A stretch of 12,810 nucleotides of DNA from Eubacterium sp. (GTDB taxonomy: Bacteria; Bacillota_A; Clostridia; Lachnospirales; Lachnospiraceae): assembly GCA_023663915.1 (NCBI GenBank), contig JAMPGN010000122.1, positions 1-12,810 on the forward strand. The letters run 5' to 3'. Below are positions 6,771 through 12,387 of the stretch, piece after piece; positions within the stretch are counted from its first letter, which is position 1; the number at the start of each line of letters is the position of its first letter. Both the position numbers and the translations under genes were made by a program. A model generated the notes under the pieces. That model saw nothing but the letters and a program-made list of their open reading frames with translations, made no database searches and had not been told where the DNA came from.

Positions 6771-8627
6771 TTGAAACGTGTCTTATCGCTCAAACAATGG
6801 GCTGTGGCCCTTGTTCTTTTTGCAGGATTCTGCTCCGCTACCCTGTTCGGATTTATGCACAGCCACGCGGACGCAGAATTTGAAACCTTCGCGGAAGAAT
6901 TTTTTCTGCAGGAAATCCAGGCGAACCCTATCCATTTTCACTATTCCGTAGACGACCCCACTGCTTACCATATCGACGAATCTGCCCTAAAAATGCCTGT
7001 CTACCACGAGGGTGAAGCCGCCAATGATGTCTATGCCTTATCACTTATCTCTGAAAAATTAAAAAAATACAGCGGTGCAAGGCTGAACGAATCAAACCGC
7101 TATCTCTGCGGGCTGATGAGTTCTTACATAGACGCCGTCAGCGGCACTGCTACATACCCGTATTTCTCCGAGCCGCTCTCCCCTTCTTCGGGTGCGCCCT
7201 CAGAGCTTCCGATCCTTCTCGCGGAATACCGCTTTGACACAGTAGAAGATGTGGAAATGTATCTGTCCATTCTGGCGCAGATTCCCGATTATTTCCACGG
7301 GCTGATCGTCTACGAACGTGAAAAAGCCGCCGCCGGACTTTTTATGTCAGATTCCACGGCAAGAAAAGTGATACGGCAGTGCGCAAGCCTGATGGATCTT
7401 ACGCAGTTGGAAAATCACACTCACTTTCTGGAAACTACCTTTGAAAACCGCATACAAACTCTCGTTGATCAAGGCATTCTGACAGGGGATGACTCTCTCG
7501 CCTATCAGACCGACAACAACCGCCTGCTGACCACCGTCGTGGCACCGGCATACGACCGCCTTGCCGACGAACTGACCCTCCTTATGGGAAGCGGCAGGGA
7601 TACCTGCGGTCTAGCGCACTACGAAGGCGGCAGGGAATATTACGAAGCGTTGCTTCAGCTCCGCACCGGTTCTTACCGTGACATGACCGAGATCAAACAG
7701 CTCCTCTATGACGATCTGACATCCAATTATGAGGCGTTGCGGAAACTGTTTGAAAGCGATGCTTCCCTGCGGGATAAAATGGTTTCCGATCAGGCGTTTC
7801 TGCCGGAAATGACCCCGGAGGAAATGCTCTCCACCTTGAAATCATCCATACAGAAAGATTACCCCGCCATCTCCTCCGACGAGGGCGACGGACAGATCGA
7901 TTGTATTGTCAAGTATGTGGATGACAGCCTTGAGGCATACACTGCCCCGGCATTTTATATGACGCCGCCCATAGACAACGTATTAAACAATACAATCTAT
8001 ATCAATGCGCTGGATACTTCCGATGATCTGTCACTTTTTACGACATTAGCGCATGAAGGTTATCCGGGACATCTCTACCAGACTGTTTACAGTCAGCGTT
8101 TCCGCGACCGTAGCGGTATCACACCACTGTGCACTGCACTCTACTACGGCGGATACATCGAGGGCTGGGCTATGTATGCGGAACTGTCCTCCTACGACTA
8201 TGCGGTTGAGCTGGCAGCGAAAGACCATCCCGAAGCCGCCGGATATTACCTTGCCTGCAGGCTGGACCGGCAGATACAACTCTGCCTGTACTCTTTGCTG
8301 GATATCGCTATCCACCATGATGGAGTCAGTCTCGAAGACATAAGTGAGATCTTCGCCTCTCTCGGTTCCACGAATCCGGAGACGATAAATGCCGTCTATG
8401 AATATATCGTGGAAGAGCCTTGCAATTATCCGAAATATTATCTCGGCTATCTGGAAATCATGGAATTAAAAAAACAGGCGGCAGAAATCTGGTTTCCTGA
8501 CTGCCAGACTCCCGACACCTGTAAATCCTCTGATTTCCTGTACCGTTTCCACCGTTTTCTGCTGGAAAACGGTCCGGCAGATTTCAAGACATTATCTGCC
8601 CTGCTTTCCTCTGCCACTGTTGACTGA
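6771..8627 (+). CDS. Exported DUF885-family zinc metallopeptidase
   Basis: A 618-aa protein beginning with TTG; GGAAGG at 6758-6763 is well placed for it and no better start is near. Residues 1-35 resemble a signal peptide or anchor (KR, hydrophobic 9-29, ADA at 33-35), so the enzyme should act outside the cytoplasmic membrane. C21 lacks a proper lipobox. The catalytic signature is LAHEGYPGHLYQ (H428, E429, H434), the form taken by HExxPGH in DUF885 proteins, followed 30 residues later by YIEGWAMYAE, whose E464 is the expected third zinc ligand. Length (usually 550-620 aa) and the C-terminal helix-rich pattern fit the family. Substrates of most members are unknown, with peptidase activity expected from the fold. 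It converges on the MarR-family gene with a 36-nt overlap of coding ends. No clear promoter was found in the 50 nt after the preceding terminator. Confidence 0.9.
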   Translation: MKRVLSLKQWAVALVLFAGFCSATLFGFMHSHADAEFETFAEEFFLQEIQANPIHFHYSVDDPTAYHIDESALKMPVYHEGEAANDVYALSLISEKLKKYSGARLNESNRYLCGLMSSYIDAVSGTATYPYFSEPLSPSSGAPSELPILLAEYRFDTVEDVEMYLSILAQIPDYFHGLIVYEREKAAAGLFMSDSTARKVIRQCASLMDLTQLENHTHFLETTFENRIQTLVDQGILTGDDSLAYQTDNNRLLTTVVAPAYDRLADELTLLMGSGRDTCGLAHYEGGREYYEALLQLRTGSYRDMTEIKQLLYDDLTSNYEALRKLFESDASLRDKMVSDQAFLPEMTPEEMLSTLKSSIQKDYPAISSDEGDGQIDCIVKYVDDSLEAYTAPAFYMTPPIDNVLNNTIYINALDTSDDLSLFTTLAHEGYPGHLYQTVYSQRFRDRSGITPLCTALYYGGYIEGWAMYAELSSYDYAVELAAKDHPEAAGYYLACRLDRQIQLCLYSLLDIAIHHDGVSLEDISEIFASLGSTNPETINAVYEYIVEEPCNYPKYYLGYLEIMELKKQAAEIWFPDCQTPDTCKSSDFLYRFHRFLLENGPADFKTLSALLSSATVD

Positions 8628-9053
8628 GCAAAAAAAACAATTCAACTTTGTCAAGGCTTTCTCCAAAACCTGCTGTTCCTCCTCGGTCAGTTCCCCAACA
8701 ACCGTATTGATCATCTGTTCATGGAATTTCTGGTGATGGAGAAAAGCCCGCCTCCCTTTTTCCGAGAGGGAAATAAGCACTACTCGCCTGTCCTCCTCGC
8801 TTCTTACCCGGTTCACATAGCCTTTCTTGACCAGACTGTTGACGGCGATCGTAAGCGTTCCCGTAGTGACATCCAGTGAGCGCGCCACACTCGTCATGTT
8901 CTTCGCGTCCTCCATGCCGATCGCCTCGATCACATGCACATCATTGGTTGTCACGTCCTTATATTCTCCGGTGCGGATCGCACGCTCCTCGATCGCGTTA
9001 ATGTTGCGGAACAGTTTGACCAGCACTTCATTTAATGCACTATTGATATCCAT
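8592..9053 (-). CDS. fabT: FabT-like MarR-family repressor of fatty-acid synthesis genes
   Basis: A 153-aa winged helix-turn-helix regulator. The segment from NEVLVKLFRNINAIEER through YKDVTTNDVHVIEAIG to TSVARSLDVTTGTLTIAVNSLVKKGYV and the wing RVRSEEDRRVVLISL follows FabT, the acyl-ACP-responsive repressor of type II fatty-acid synthesis in Firmicutes. The start ATG 9053 is chosen because GGAAG lies 5-6 nt upstream; an in-frame ATG at 9065 has no ribosome binding site. Its promoter is overlapped by a FabT-type operator, supporting both identity and autoregulation. It is unusual that no fab or acc gene is adjacent here, whereas fabT usually heads the fab cluster. It could regulate a distant cluster or other lipid genes. 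Its 3' end overlaps the convergent peptidase gene. Confidence 0.85.
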   Translation of the reverse strand: MDINSALNEVLVKLFRNINAIEERAIRTGEYKDVTTNDVHVIEAIGMEDAKNMTSVARSLDVTTGTLTIAVNSLVKKGYVNRVRSEEDRRVVLISLSEKGRRAFLHHQKFHEQMINTVVGELTEEEQQVLEKALTKLNCFFCSVNSGRGKQGR

Positions 9054-9094
9054 AATTTCTTCCATTCTGATAATTCAATAAGTATTGCTGTTTT

Positions 9095-9123
9095 ATTTTA
9101 ACAAAAAATAGTTTGAGAGTCAA
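9095..9123 (-). promoter_or_regulatory. Promoter of the FabT-like gene
   Basis: On the minus strand, TTGACT (9118-9123), a 17-bp spacer and TAAAAT (9095-9100). Both hexamers are one base from consensus. The -35 lies within the operator palindrome at 9109-9127. Confidence 0.7.
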
Positions 9124-9127
9124 ATTA
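9109..9127. promoter_or_regulatory. FabT-type operator
   Basis: TAGTTTGA-GAG-TCAAATTA, 8-bp arms with one mismatched position and a 3-bp centre. The core AGTTTGANNNTCAAATT agrees with the FabT binding site described for Streptococcus pneumoniae. It covers the -35 element of the FabT-like gene, a position suited to repression by blocking polymerase. Confidence 0.75.
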
Positions 9128-9168
9128 TGAAATTTTTTTTATAATTTCTTTCTTTTTTCTTTCGAGAT

Positions 9169-9202
9169 TTGACATATCTCATTCACAATTATCATGTATA
9201 AT
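9169..9202 (+). promoter_or_regulatory. Candidate promoter for the structured RNA
   Basis: A perfect TTGACA (9169-9174) and a perfect TATAAT (9197-9202) face right. Their spacing of 22 bp is longer than the usual 16-18, so the two may not act as a pair: TATAAT may work with a poorer -35, or TTGACA with TATCAT (9190-9195, spacing 15). The expected +1 near 9209 coincides with the 5' arm of the predicted RNA structure. Confidence 0.45.
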
Positions 9203-9204
9203 AT

Positions 9205-9404
9205 AAATTGTAGTTGGGGAATACATAAGAACAATGATTCTAATCTACACCTTAATGGAGCCGCCAGTGCTGCTTCGGTGCTGACCGGCTCCGACTAAAC
9301 ATAACAGGCATGTCCCCTACAGACATCCTGTTGACATATATTGCGTTTACACATTTCTATCCTTCTCACACACAAAAACGGCGCTCAAGCGAGAGCCGTT
9401 TTTG
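9205..9404 (+). ncRNA. Candidate structured noncoding RNA, about 195 nt
   Basis: No coding potential is apparent in this interval, but it is dense in secondary structure. (1) A long hairpin at 9256-9293 has arms GGAGCCG/CGGCTCC continuing into CAG...CTG. (2) A hairpin at 9303-9332 has arms AACAGG-ATGTC / GACAT-CCTGTT with a one-base bulge. (3) The loop of that hairpin, CCCTACA (9315-9321), is complementary to TGTAG and GGG at the RNA 5' end (9209-9218), giving a pseudoknot or an alternative closing helix. (4) A strong terminator ends it at 9404. A candidate promoter lies upstream. Orientation is + by promoter and 5'-end logic. It lies between divergent fabT and the 3' end of spmB, so it is not an obvious leader of a downstream gene. 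The raiA motif, a pseudoknotted ~200-nt class common in Clostridia, is the known class to test first; I could not confirm this. It does not look like SRP RNA or tmRNA. Confidence 0.5.
9373..9404. terminator. Bidirectional intrinsic terminator
   Basis: A 10-bp stem CAAAAACGGC / GCCGTTTTTG (9373-9382, 9395-9404), continued inside by CTC/GAG around an AAGC loop. T-tracts are present on both strands. On the plus strand it would end the structured RNA; on the minus strand it would end spmB, 74 nt after the stop. Confidence 0.85.
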
Positions 9405-9477
9405 CATATGGATGTTTCCGTTATGTATCTCTATTCGCGGCATATCCAACGCTCCTTGCAGAATGCCATCCGTCTTC

Positions 9478-10008
9478 TCATACCAGGATGCCCGCCAGGA
9501 TGATACTCGCCGCCACTCCTGCGAGTGTGGCAAGCAGCGCACCTGTCAGTGTATATCTCGTCTTCGTCACCTTCGCCGCAAGAAAATAGACGGACATTGT
9601 ATAGAAAATCGTCTCCGTACAGCTCATCATGATCGATGTCGTCATTCCGATCAAGGAGTCCGGTCCATGGTTTTTAAAAATATCCAGCACCAGCCCTGTT
9701 GCCGCAGAAGAAGAAAACATTTTGATTAAGATTAACGGAACAAGCTCGGACGAAAAACCCATCCTGGAAGTGATTCCCGCAAACAGACCGCCAAGGAAAT
9801 CCAGGAAACCCGATGCCCGCAGCACCCCCACCGCCACCATCAGCCCGATGAGCGTAGGCATGATCCGCACCACCGTGTAGAATCCATCTTTTGCCCCTTT
9901 GATAAAGTCTTCGTACACGTTGCTGCGCGCCGCAATGCCATACGCCACGATATAGAAGATAATGACCGGAATGATAATATTGGAAATATTGGATAAGACT
10001 GCAACCAT
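9478..10008 (-). CDS. spmB: Spore maturation protein B (SpmB)
   Basis: A 176-aa integral membrane protein with the nucleoside-recognition/gate-type fold. Its start, MVAVLSNISNIIIPVIIFYIVAYGI, aligns well with the start of Bacillus SpmB. Further family signatures are VYEDFIKGAKDGFYTVVRIMPTLIGLMVA, RASGFLDFL, LPLMK-like LIKMFSSSAATGL, GPDS and TETIFYTMSVYF. SpmB with SpmA is needed for spore-core dehydration and heat resistance. ATG 10008 is chosen by alignment, with GGGG 9-10 nt upstream; the alternative in-frame GTG 10035 has no ribosome binding site and lies in a terminator stem. The usual spmA partner is not adjacent. Transcription must come either through the terminator just upstream or from a promoter overlapping it. 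Presence of the gene suggests a sporulating lineage, not proof that the strain sporulates. Confidence 0.92.
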   Translation of the reverse strand: MVAVLSNISNIIIPVIIFYIVAYGIAARSNVYEDFIKGAKDGFYTVVRIMPTLIGLMVAVGVLRASGFLDFLGGLFAGITSRMGFSSELVPLILIKMFSSSAATGLVLDIFKNHGPDSLIGMTTSIMMSCTETIFYTMSVYFLAAKVTKTRYTLTGALLATLAGVAASIILAGILV

Positions 10009-10024
10009 GAACGATGCCCCACGC

Positions 10025-10060
10025 AAAAACTGCACAGATTATTAATATAATCTATGCAGT
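10025..10060 (-). terminator. Intrinsic terminator immediately upstream of spmB
   Basis: On the minus strand a 14-bp stem ACTGCATAGATTAT / ATAATCTGTGCAGT (including one G-U pair in RNA) with a 4-nt loop is followed by a run of five T. It lies only about 20 bp before the spmB start and contains the stop codon of the short ORF at 10042-10224, so it most simply terminates that upstream transcript. Confidence 0.75.
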
Positions 10061-10224
10061 CCTATGATATCATATGTCTTGTTCTTGTCTTGTGTGACAT
10101 TGCTTCTGCTATGCCCCAAATTCATGCAAAGAATTTCCCTATTTTCAATACACTTATCATACCATTTCAAAAGTTCGGAAAGCTTCTGTTTTTCTATTGA
10201 CAAAACTTCCCCCATCCGATACAA
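10042..10224 (-). CDS. Short ORF of unknown function, possible 3' remnant
   Basis: A 60-residue frame (starting at TTG 10224; ATG 10215 and TTG 10203 are alternatives) whose composition looks protein-like: helical, Lys/Glu-rich, with LSIEKQKLSELLKWYDKCIE near the N terminus. I do not recognise it. Its stop lies in the stem of the terminator at 10025-10060, a common arrangement for real gene ends. It begins 37 nt after the stop of the 174-aa gene on the same strand and could be co-transcribed. Start signals are weak: only GGGGGAAG before TTG 10203 resembles a ribosome binding site. It may be a small gene or the tail of a decayed one. Confidence 0.35.
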   Translation of the reverse strand: MYRMGEVLSIEKQKLSELLKWYDKCIENREILCMNLGHSRSNVTQDKNKTYDIIGLHRLY

Positions 10225-10261
10225 TCATTTGCAAAAGAGATGGGTTTTCACCGTACAGTTT

Positions 10262-10786
10262 TTACTCAAGCGGGCTGCTCGTTTCTTTTTTTATTGCCAA
10301 CAGATCATACAGGTACTTTTTACCATCTGCATCATGACGCACCAGCATCCGGGCAAAAAAGATATTGTACCGGCAGACCTCACCGCTTTTATCATCATAC
10401 ACCGGCAGAGCAAATCTCACATCATACCGATACCACCCATACTTTGCATCCTTTTCATGCTTCTTTTTGGTATTCTCTGAATATTCCCCATTCGTGGCAA
10501 TCTGTATCAACTCAGGAATCCCCTGCGCCGCATTTGCCTTAGCTTTTGCAACGGCTCCTTTAAGGGCAAGCCTGCTCTCTGACCCAGCATATTCATCCGG
10601 GAAACTGCTGGAAATAAATATCTTCTCTGATGTTTCCGCAATCTCATAAAATTCACCTACATATTCCTTGAGATAATTTTCCACCTCTTTCCAGTCTTCC
10701 CTCTTTTTACCCTTAAATCGAATATCGTTAATCAGTACGATTTTCTCCCCATCAAGACCGACAATAATATTTACATTTCTATCCAT
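10262..10786 (-). CDS. Unknown protein of a mobile-element-associated family, BECR-nuclease-like C-terminal half
   Basis: 174 aa, hydrophilic, with no signal peptide or membrane segment. The N-terminal part (about 1-65) reads IIVGLDGEKIVLINDIRFKG and YLKEYVGEFYEIAET. The C-terminal half holds LKGAVAKAKANAAQGIPELIQIATN (76-100), H110, WYRYDVRFALPVYDD (118-132), RYNIFFARMLVRHDADGK (139-156) and LYDLLAIKKETS (159-170). This pattern is familiar from gut Firmicutes, both as stand-alone hypothetical proteins and at the ends of large phage/ICE polyvalent proteins, where the region resembles barnase/EndoU/ColicinE5/RelE-like (BECR) folds; nuclease or toxin activity is inference only. ATG 10786 is chosen because GGGGA precedes it by 9 nt; the longer open frame to 10954 runs through the terminator and coding end of the upstream gene. 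Confidence 0.65.
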   Translation of the reverse strand: MDRNVNIIVGLDGEKIVLINDIRFKGKKREDWKEVENYLKEYVGEFYEIAETSEKIFISSSFPDEYAGSESRLALKGAVAKAKANAAQGIPELIQIATNGEYSENTKKKHEKDAKYGWYRYDVRFALPVYDDKSGEVCRYNIFFARMLVRHDADGKKYLYDLLAIKKETSSPLE

Positions 10787-10807
10787 GGTGTCCAGTCCCC
10801 TATTCCC

Positions 10808-10864
10808 TTTAATATGCAATTTTTCTAAAACCCATTTCGGAATACATATTTGCCCGTCGTTAAA
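10808..10864 (-). pseudogene. In-frame AbrB/MazE-like fragment upstream of the 174-aa gene
   Basis: In the same open frame as the 174-aa gene, but ahead of its start, lies FNDGQICIPKWVLEKLHIK. This matches the core of AbrB/MazE/SpoVT swapped-hairpin domains (GQIxIPKxxREKLGI). No ATG, GTG or TTG with a ribosome binding site precedes it, and a terminator stands just upstream at 10886, so it is probably not translated as is. It could be a remnant of a lost AbrB-type gene, or part of an originally longer fusion. Confidence 0.3.
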
Positions 10865-10885
10865 TTTTTCCTGCTTAATACTTGC

Positions 10886-10914
10886 GAAAAAATAGCCTTC
10901 CAAAATGGAAGGCT
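10886..10914 (-). terminator. Intrinsic terminator of the FAD-dehydrogenase gene
   Basis: On the minus strand, AGCCTTCC / GGAAGGCT (10907-10914, 10894-10901) forms an 8-bp stem with a 5-nt loop, followed by ATTTTTT. The gene's TAA stop (10914-10916) touches the 5' arm. Confidence 0.88.
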
Positions 10915-12305
10915 TATTTTGCAGCCATATCCGCCGCAATATTCCGCGCCACATACACGCCGCTTGCCGACGCGTGGGAGAGGGAATGTGTCACGCCGCT
11001 GCCGTCACCGATAATATAAAGCCCCTTGTATTTCGTCTCAAGATGCTCGTCGATCTCCACTTCCATATTGTAAAACTTCACTTCCACGCCATATAGAAGC
11101 GTATCGACGTTGGCTGTTCCCGGCGCGATCTTGTCAAGCGCATAGATCATTTCTATAATGCCGTCTAAGATACGCTTTGGCAATACCAGGCTCAAATCAC
11201 CCGGCGTCGCTGACAATGTCGGTTCCACCAGCCCTTCCGAAATGCGCTTATCGTTACTGCGCCGTCCTCTCACCAGATCGCCAAAACGCTGTACAATCAC
11301 ACCGCCGCCCAACATGTTGGACAAGCGCGCAATGCTCTCGCCGTAACCGTTGCTGTCCTTGAAAGGCTCGGAGAAATGCTTCGCCACAAGCAACGCAAAA
11401 TTCGTATTTTCCGTCTGCTTATCCGCGCCCTCATAACTGTGCCCATTCACCGTCACGATCCCGTTTGTGTTCTCATTGACCACAATCCCATGCGGGTTCA
11501 TGCAGAATGTCCTCACCCGATCCTCGAATTTCTCCGTGCGGTAGACGATTTTGCTCTCATACAATTCATCAGTCAGATGGGAAAAGATCACTGCCGGAAG
11601 CTCCACCCTAACACCGATATCTACACGATTGGACTTGGTCTGGATATCCAGTTTCTCACAGACATTTTCCATCCATTTACTGCCGCTGCGTCCTACAGAT
11701 ATGACACATTTGTCACATTCATGTGTCTCATCCTCGCAGAGCACCCGGTAGCCGTCGCCCGCATTCTCCACCATACAAACCGGCGTATCGAAATGGAACT
11801 CAACTTGCTCTCTCAATAACTCGTATAGGTTTTCCAGCACGATATAGTTGATGTCCGTCCCAAGATGGCGCACGGAAGCATCCAGCAGATTCAGCTTATT
11901 CTGCAAACACAATTTCTTAAAATGGCTTCCGGCTGTCGTATACAGTTTCGTGCCTTCCCCACCGTACTTCATGTTGATTGAATCCACATATTTCATGAGA
12001 TCGATCGCCTGTTTTTTGCCTATATGCTCATATAATGTGCCGCCGAAGTCGTTAGTGATATTATATTTCCCATCGGAAAAAGCACCCGCGCCGCCGAAAC
12101 CGCTCATAATGGAGCAGCTTTTGCAGTGCACACAGCTCTTTACTTTATCGCCGTCAATCGGACAGCGCCTTGCCTCAAGCGCGTGTCCCGCTTCAAACAC
12201 TGCGATTTTTAAATTCTTTTCCTGCTGTATCAGTTCATATGCGGTGAAGATGCCGCCGGGACCTGCACCGATGATGATTACATCGTATTTCATAATTTTT
12301 ATCAT
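10914..12305 (-). CDS. FAD-dependent dehydrogenase (COG2509-type flavoprotein)
   Basis: A 463-aa cytoplasmic flavoprotein. Residues 7-18 (YDVIIIGAGPGG) are the Rossmann dinucleotide-binding motif for FAD, and the acidic end of the second strand follows (VFEAG, 36-40). A conserved cysteine-rich stretch (C48, C58, C61, C64) leads into SGFGGAGAFSDGKYN, characteristic of this family of uncharacterised FAD-dependent dehydrogenases. The C-terminal FAD-contact motif is LYIIGDGSGVTHSLSHASASG. The substrate is unknown. ATG 12305 is chosen because it overlaps the stop of a 17-codon leader ORF as ATGA, with GGAAAGGA just upstream; ATG 12293 is an alternative that would start directly at MKYDVIII. The further in-frame GTG at 12320 lies inside a palindrome and has no ribosome binding site. 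It lies 82 nt after the toxin gene with no terminator between. Confidence 0.9.
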   Translation of the reverse strand: MIKIMKYDVIIIGAGPGGIFTAYELIQQEKNLKIAVFEAGHALEARRCPIDGDKVKSCVHCKSCSIMSGFGGAGAFSDGKYNITNDFGGTLYEHIGKKQAIDLMKYVDSINMKYGGEGTKLYTTAGSHFKKLCLQNKLNLLDASVRHLGTDINYIVLENLYELLREQVEFHFDTPVCMVENAGDGYRVLCEDETHECDKCVISVGRSGSKWMENVCEKLDIQTKSNRVDIGVRVELPAVIFSHLTDELYESKIVYRTEKFEDRVRTFCMNPHGIVVNENTNGIVTVNGHSYEGADKQTENTNFALLVAKHFSEPFKDSNGYGESIARLSNMLGGGVIVQRFGDLVRGRRSNDKRISEGLVEPTLSATPGDLSLVLPKRILDGIIEMIYALDKIAPGTANVDTLLYGVEVKFYNMEVEIDEHLETKYKGLYIIGDGSGVTHSLSHASASGVYVARNIAADMAAK

Positions 12306-12355
12306 TCCTTTCCAAAGCACAAACAGTTTGTGAAAAATTTGTCAAATTCTTTCAT
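12302..12355 (-). CDS. Putative 17-aa leader peptide coupled to the FAD-dehydrogenase gene
   Basis: ATG 12355 is preceded by a full GGAGG at 4-nt spacing and opens a 17-codon frame, MKEFDKFFTNCLCFGKE. Its TGA overlaps the ATG of the dehydrogenase gene (ATGA at 12302-12305). This is the arrangement used for translational coupling. The peptide has two cysteines and three phenylalanines but no run of one amino acid that would suggest classic attenuation. It is too short for homology; translation is inferred from the ribosome binding site and the overlap. Confidence 0.45.
   Translation of the reverse strand: MKEFDKFFTNCLCFGKE
12318..12332. promoter_or_regulatory. 15-bp palindrome before the FAD-dehydrogenase gene
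   Basis: CACAAAC-A-GTTTGTG is a perfect 7-bp inverted repeat around a single centre base, inside the leader-peptide ORF. It may be a repressor operator or form an RNA hairpin, though a 1-nt loop would force opening of inner pairs. No partner regulator is evident. Confidence 0.35.
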
Positions 12356-12357
12356 TT

Positions 12358-12372
12358 TTCCTCCAAGAGGAA
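12358..12372 (-). promoter_or_regulatory. Hairpin sequestering the leader-peptide ribosome binding site
   Basis: In the minus-strand RNA, TTCCTC pairs with GAGGAA (6 bp, 3-nt loop), placing the GGAGG of the leader ORF in the stem. It could moderate leader translation; the stem is short, so the effect may be small. Confidence 0.3.
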
Positions 12373-12387
12373 GCGGGATATGTACCA

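Noticed and set aside
6771..6833. Lipoprotein assignment for the metallopeptidase
   Set aside because: C21 is preceded by AGF rather than a lipobox ending in G or A; a signal peptide or anchor fits better.
9256..9293. SRP RNA or tRNA-like element
   Set aside because: The GGAGCCG hairpin lacks the conserved SRP apical asymmetric loop and GNAR tetraloop, and there is no cloverleaf or T-loop.
9310..9729. Plus-strand coding frames across the RNA terminator and spmB
   Set aside because: They run through a terminator and antisense to spmB and show no protein-like pattern.
10009..10035. GTG 10035 as spmB start
   Set aside because: No ribosome binding site, lies in the terminator stem, and the SpmB family begins at MV as at ATG 10008.
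10787..10954. N-terminal extension of the 174-aa gene to 230 aa
   Set aside because: It would start within the 3' end of the dehydrogenase gene and cross its terminator; ATG 10786 has a GGGGA site.
12306..12320. GTG 12320 as dehydrogenase start
   Set aside because: Lies inside the CACAAAC/GTTTGTG palindrome with no ribosome binding site; downstream ATGs fit family and coupling better.
12340..12345. TTGACA as a promoter for the dehydrogenase gene
   Set aside because: No acceptable -10 lies 16-18 bp downstream; the hexamer is part of the leader ORF.
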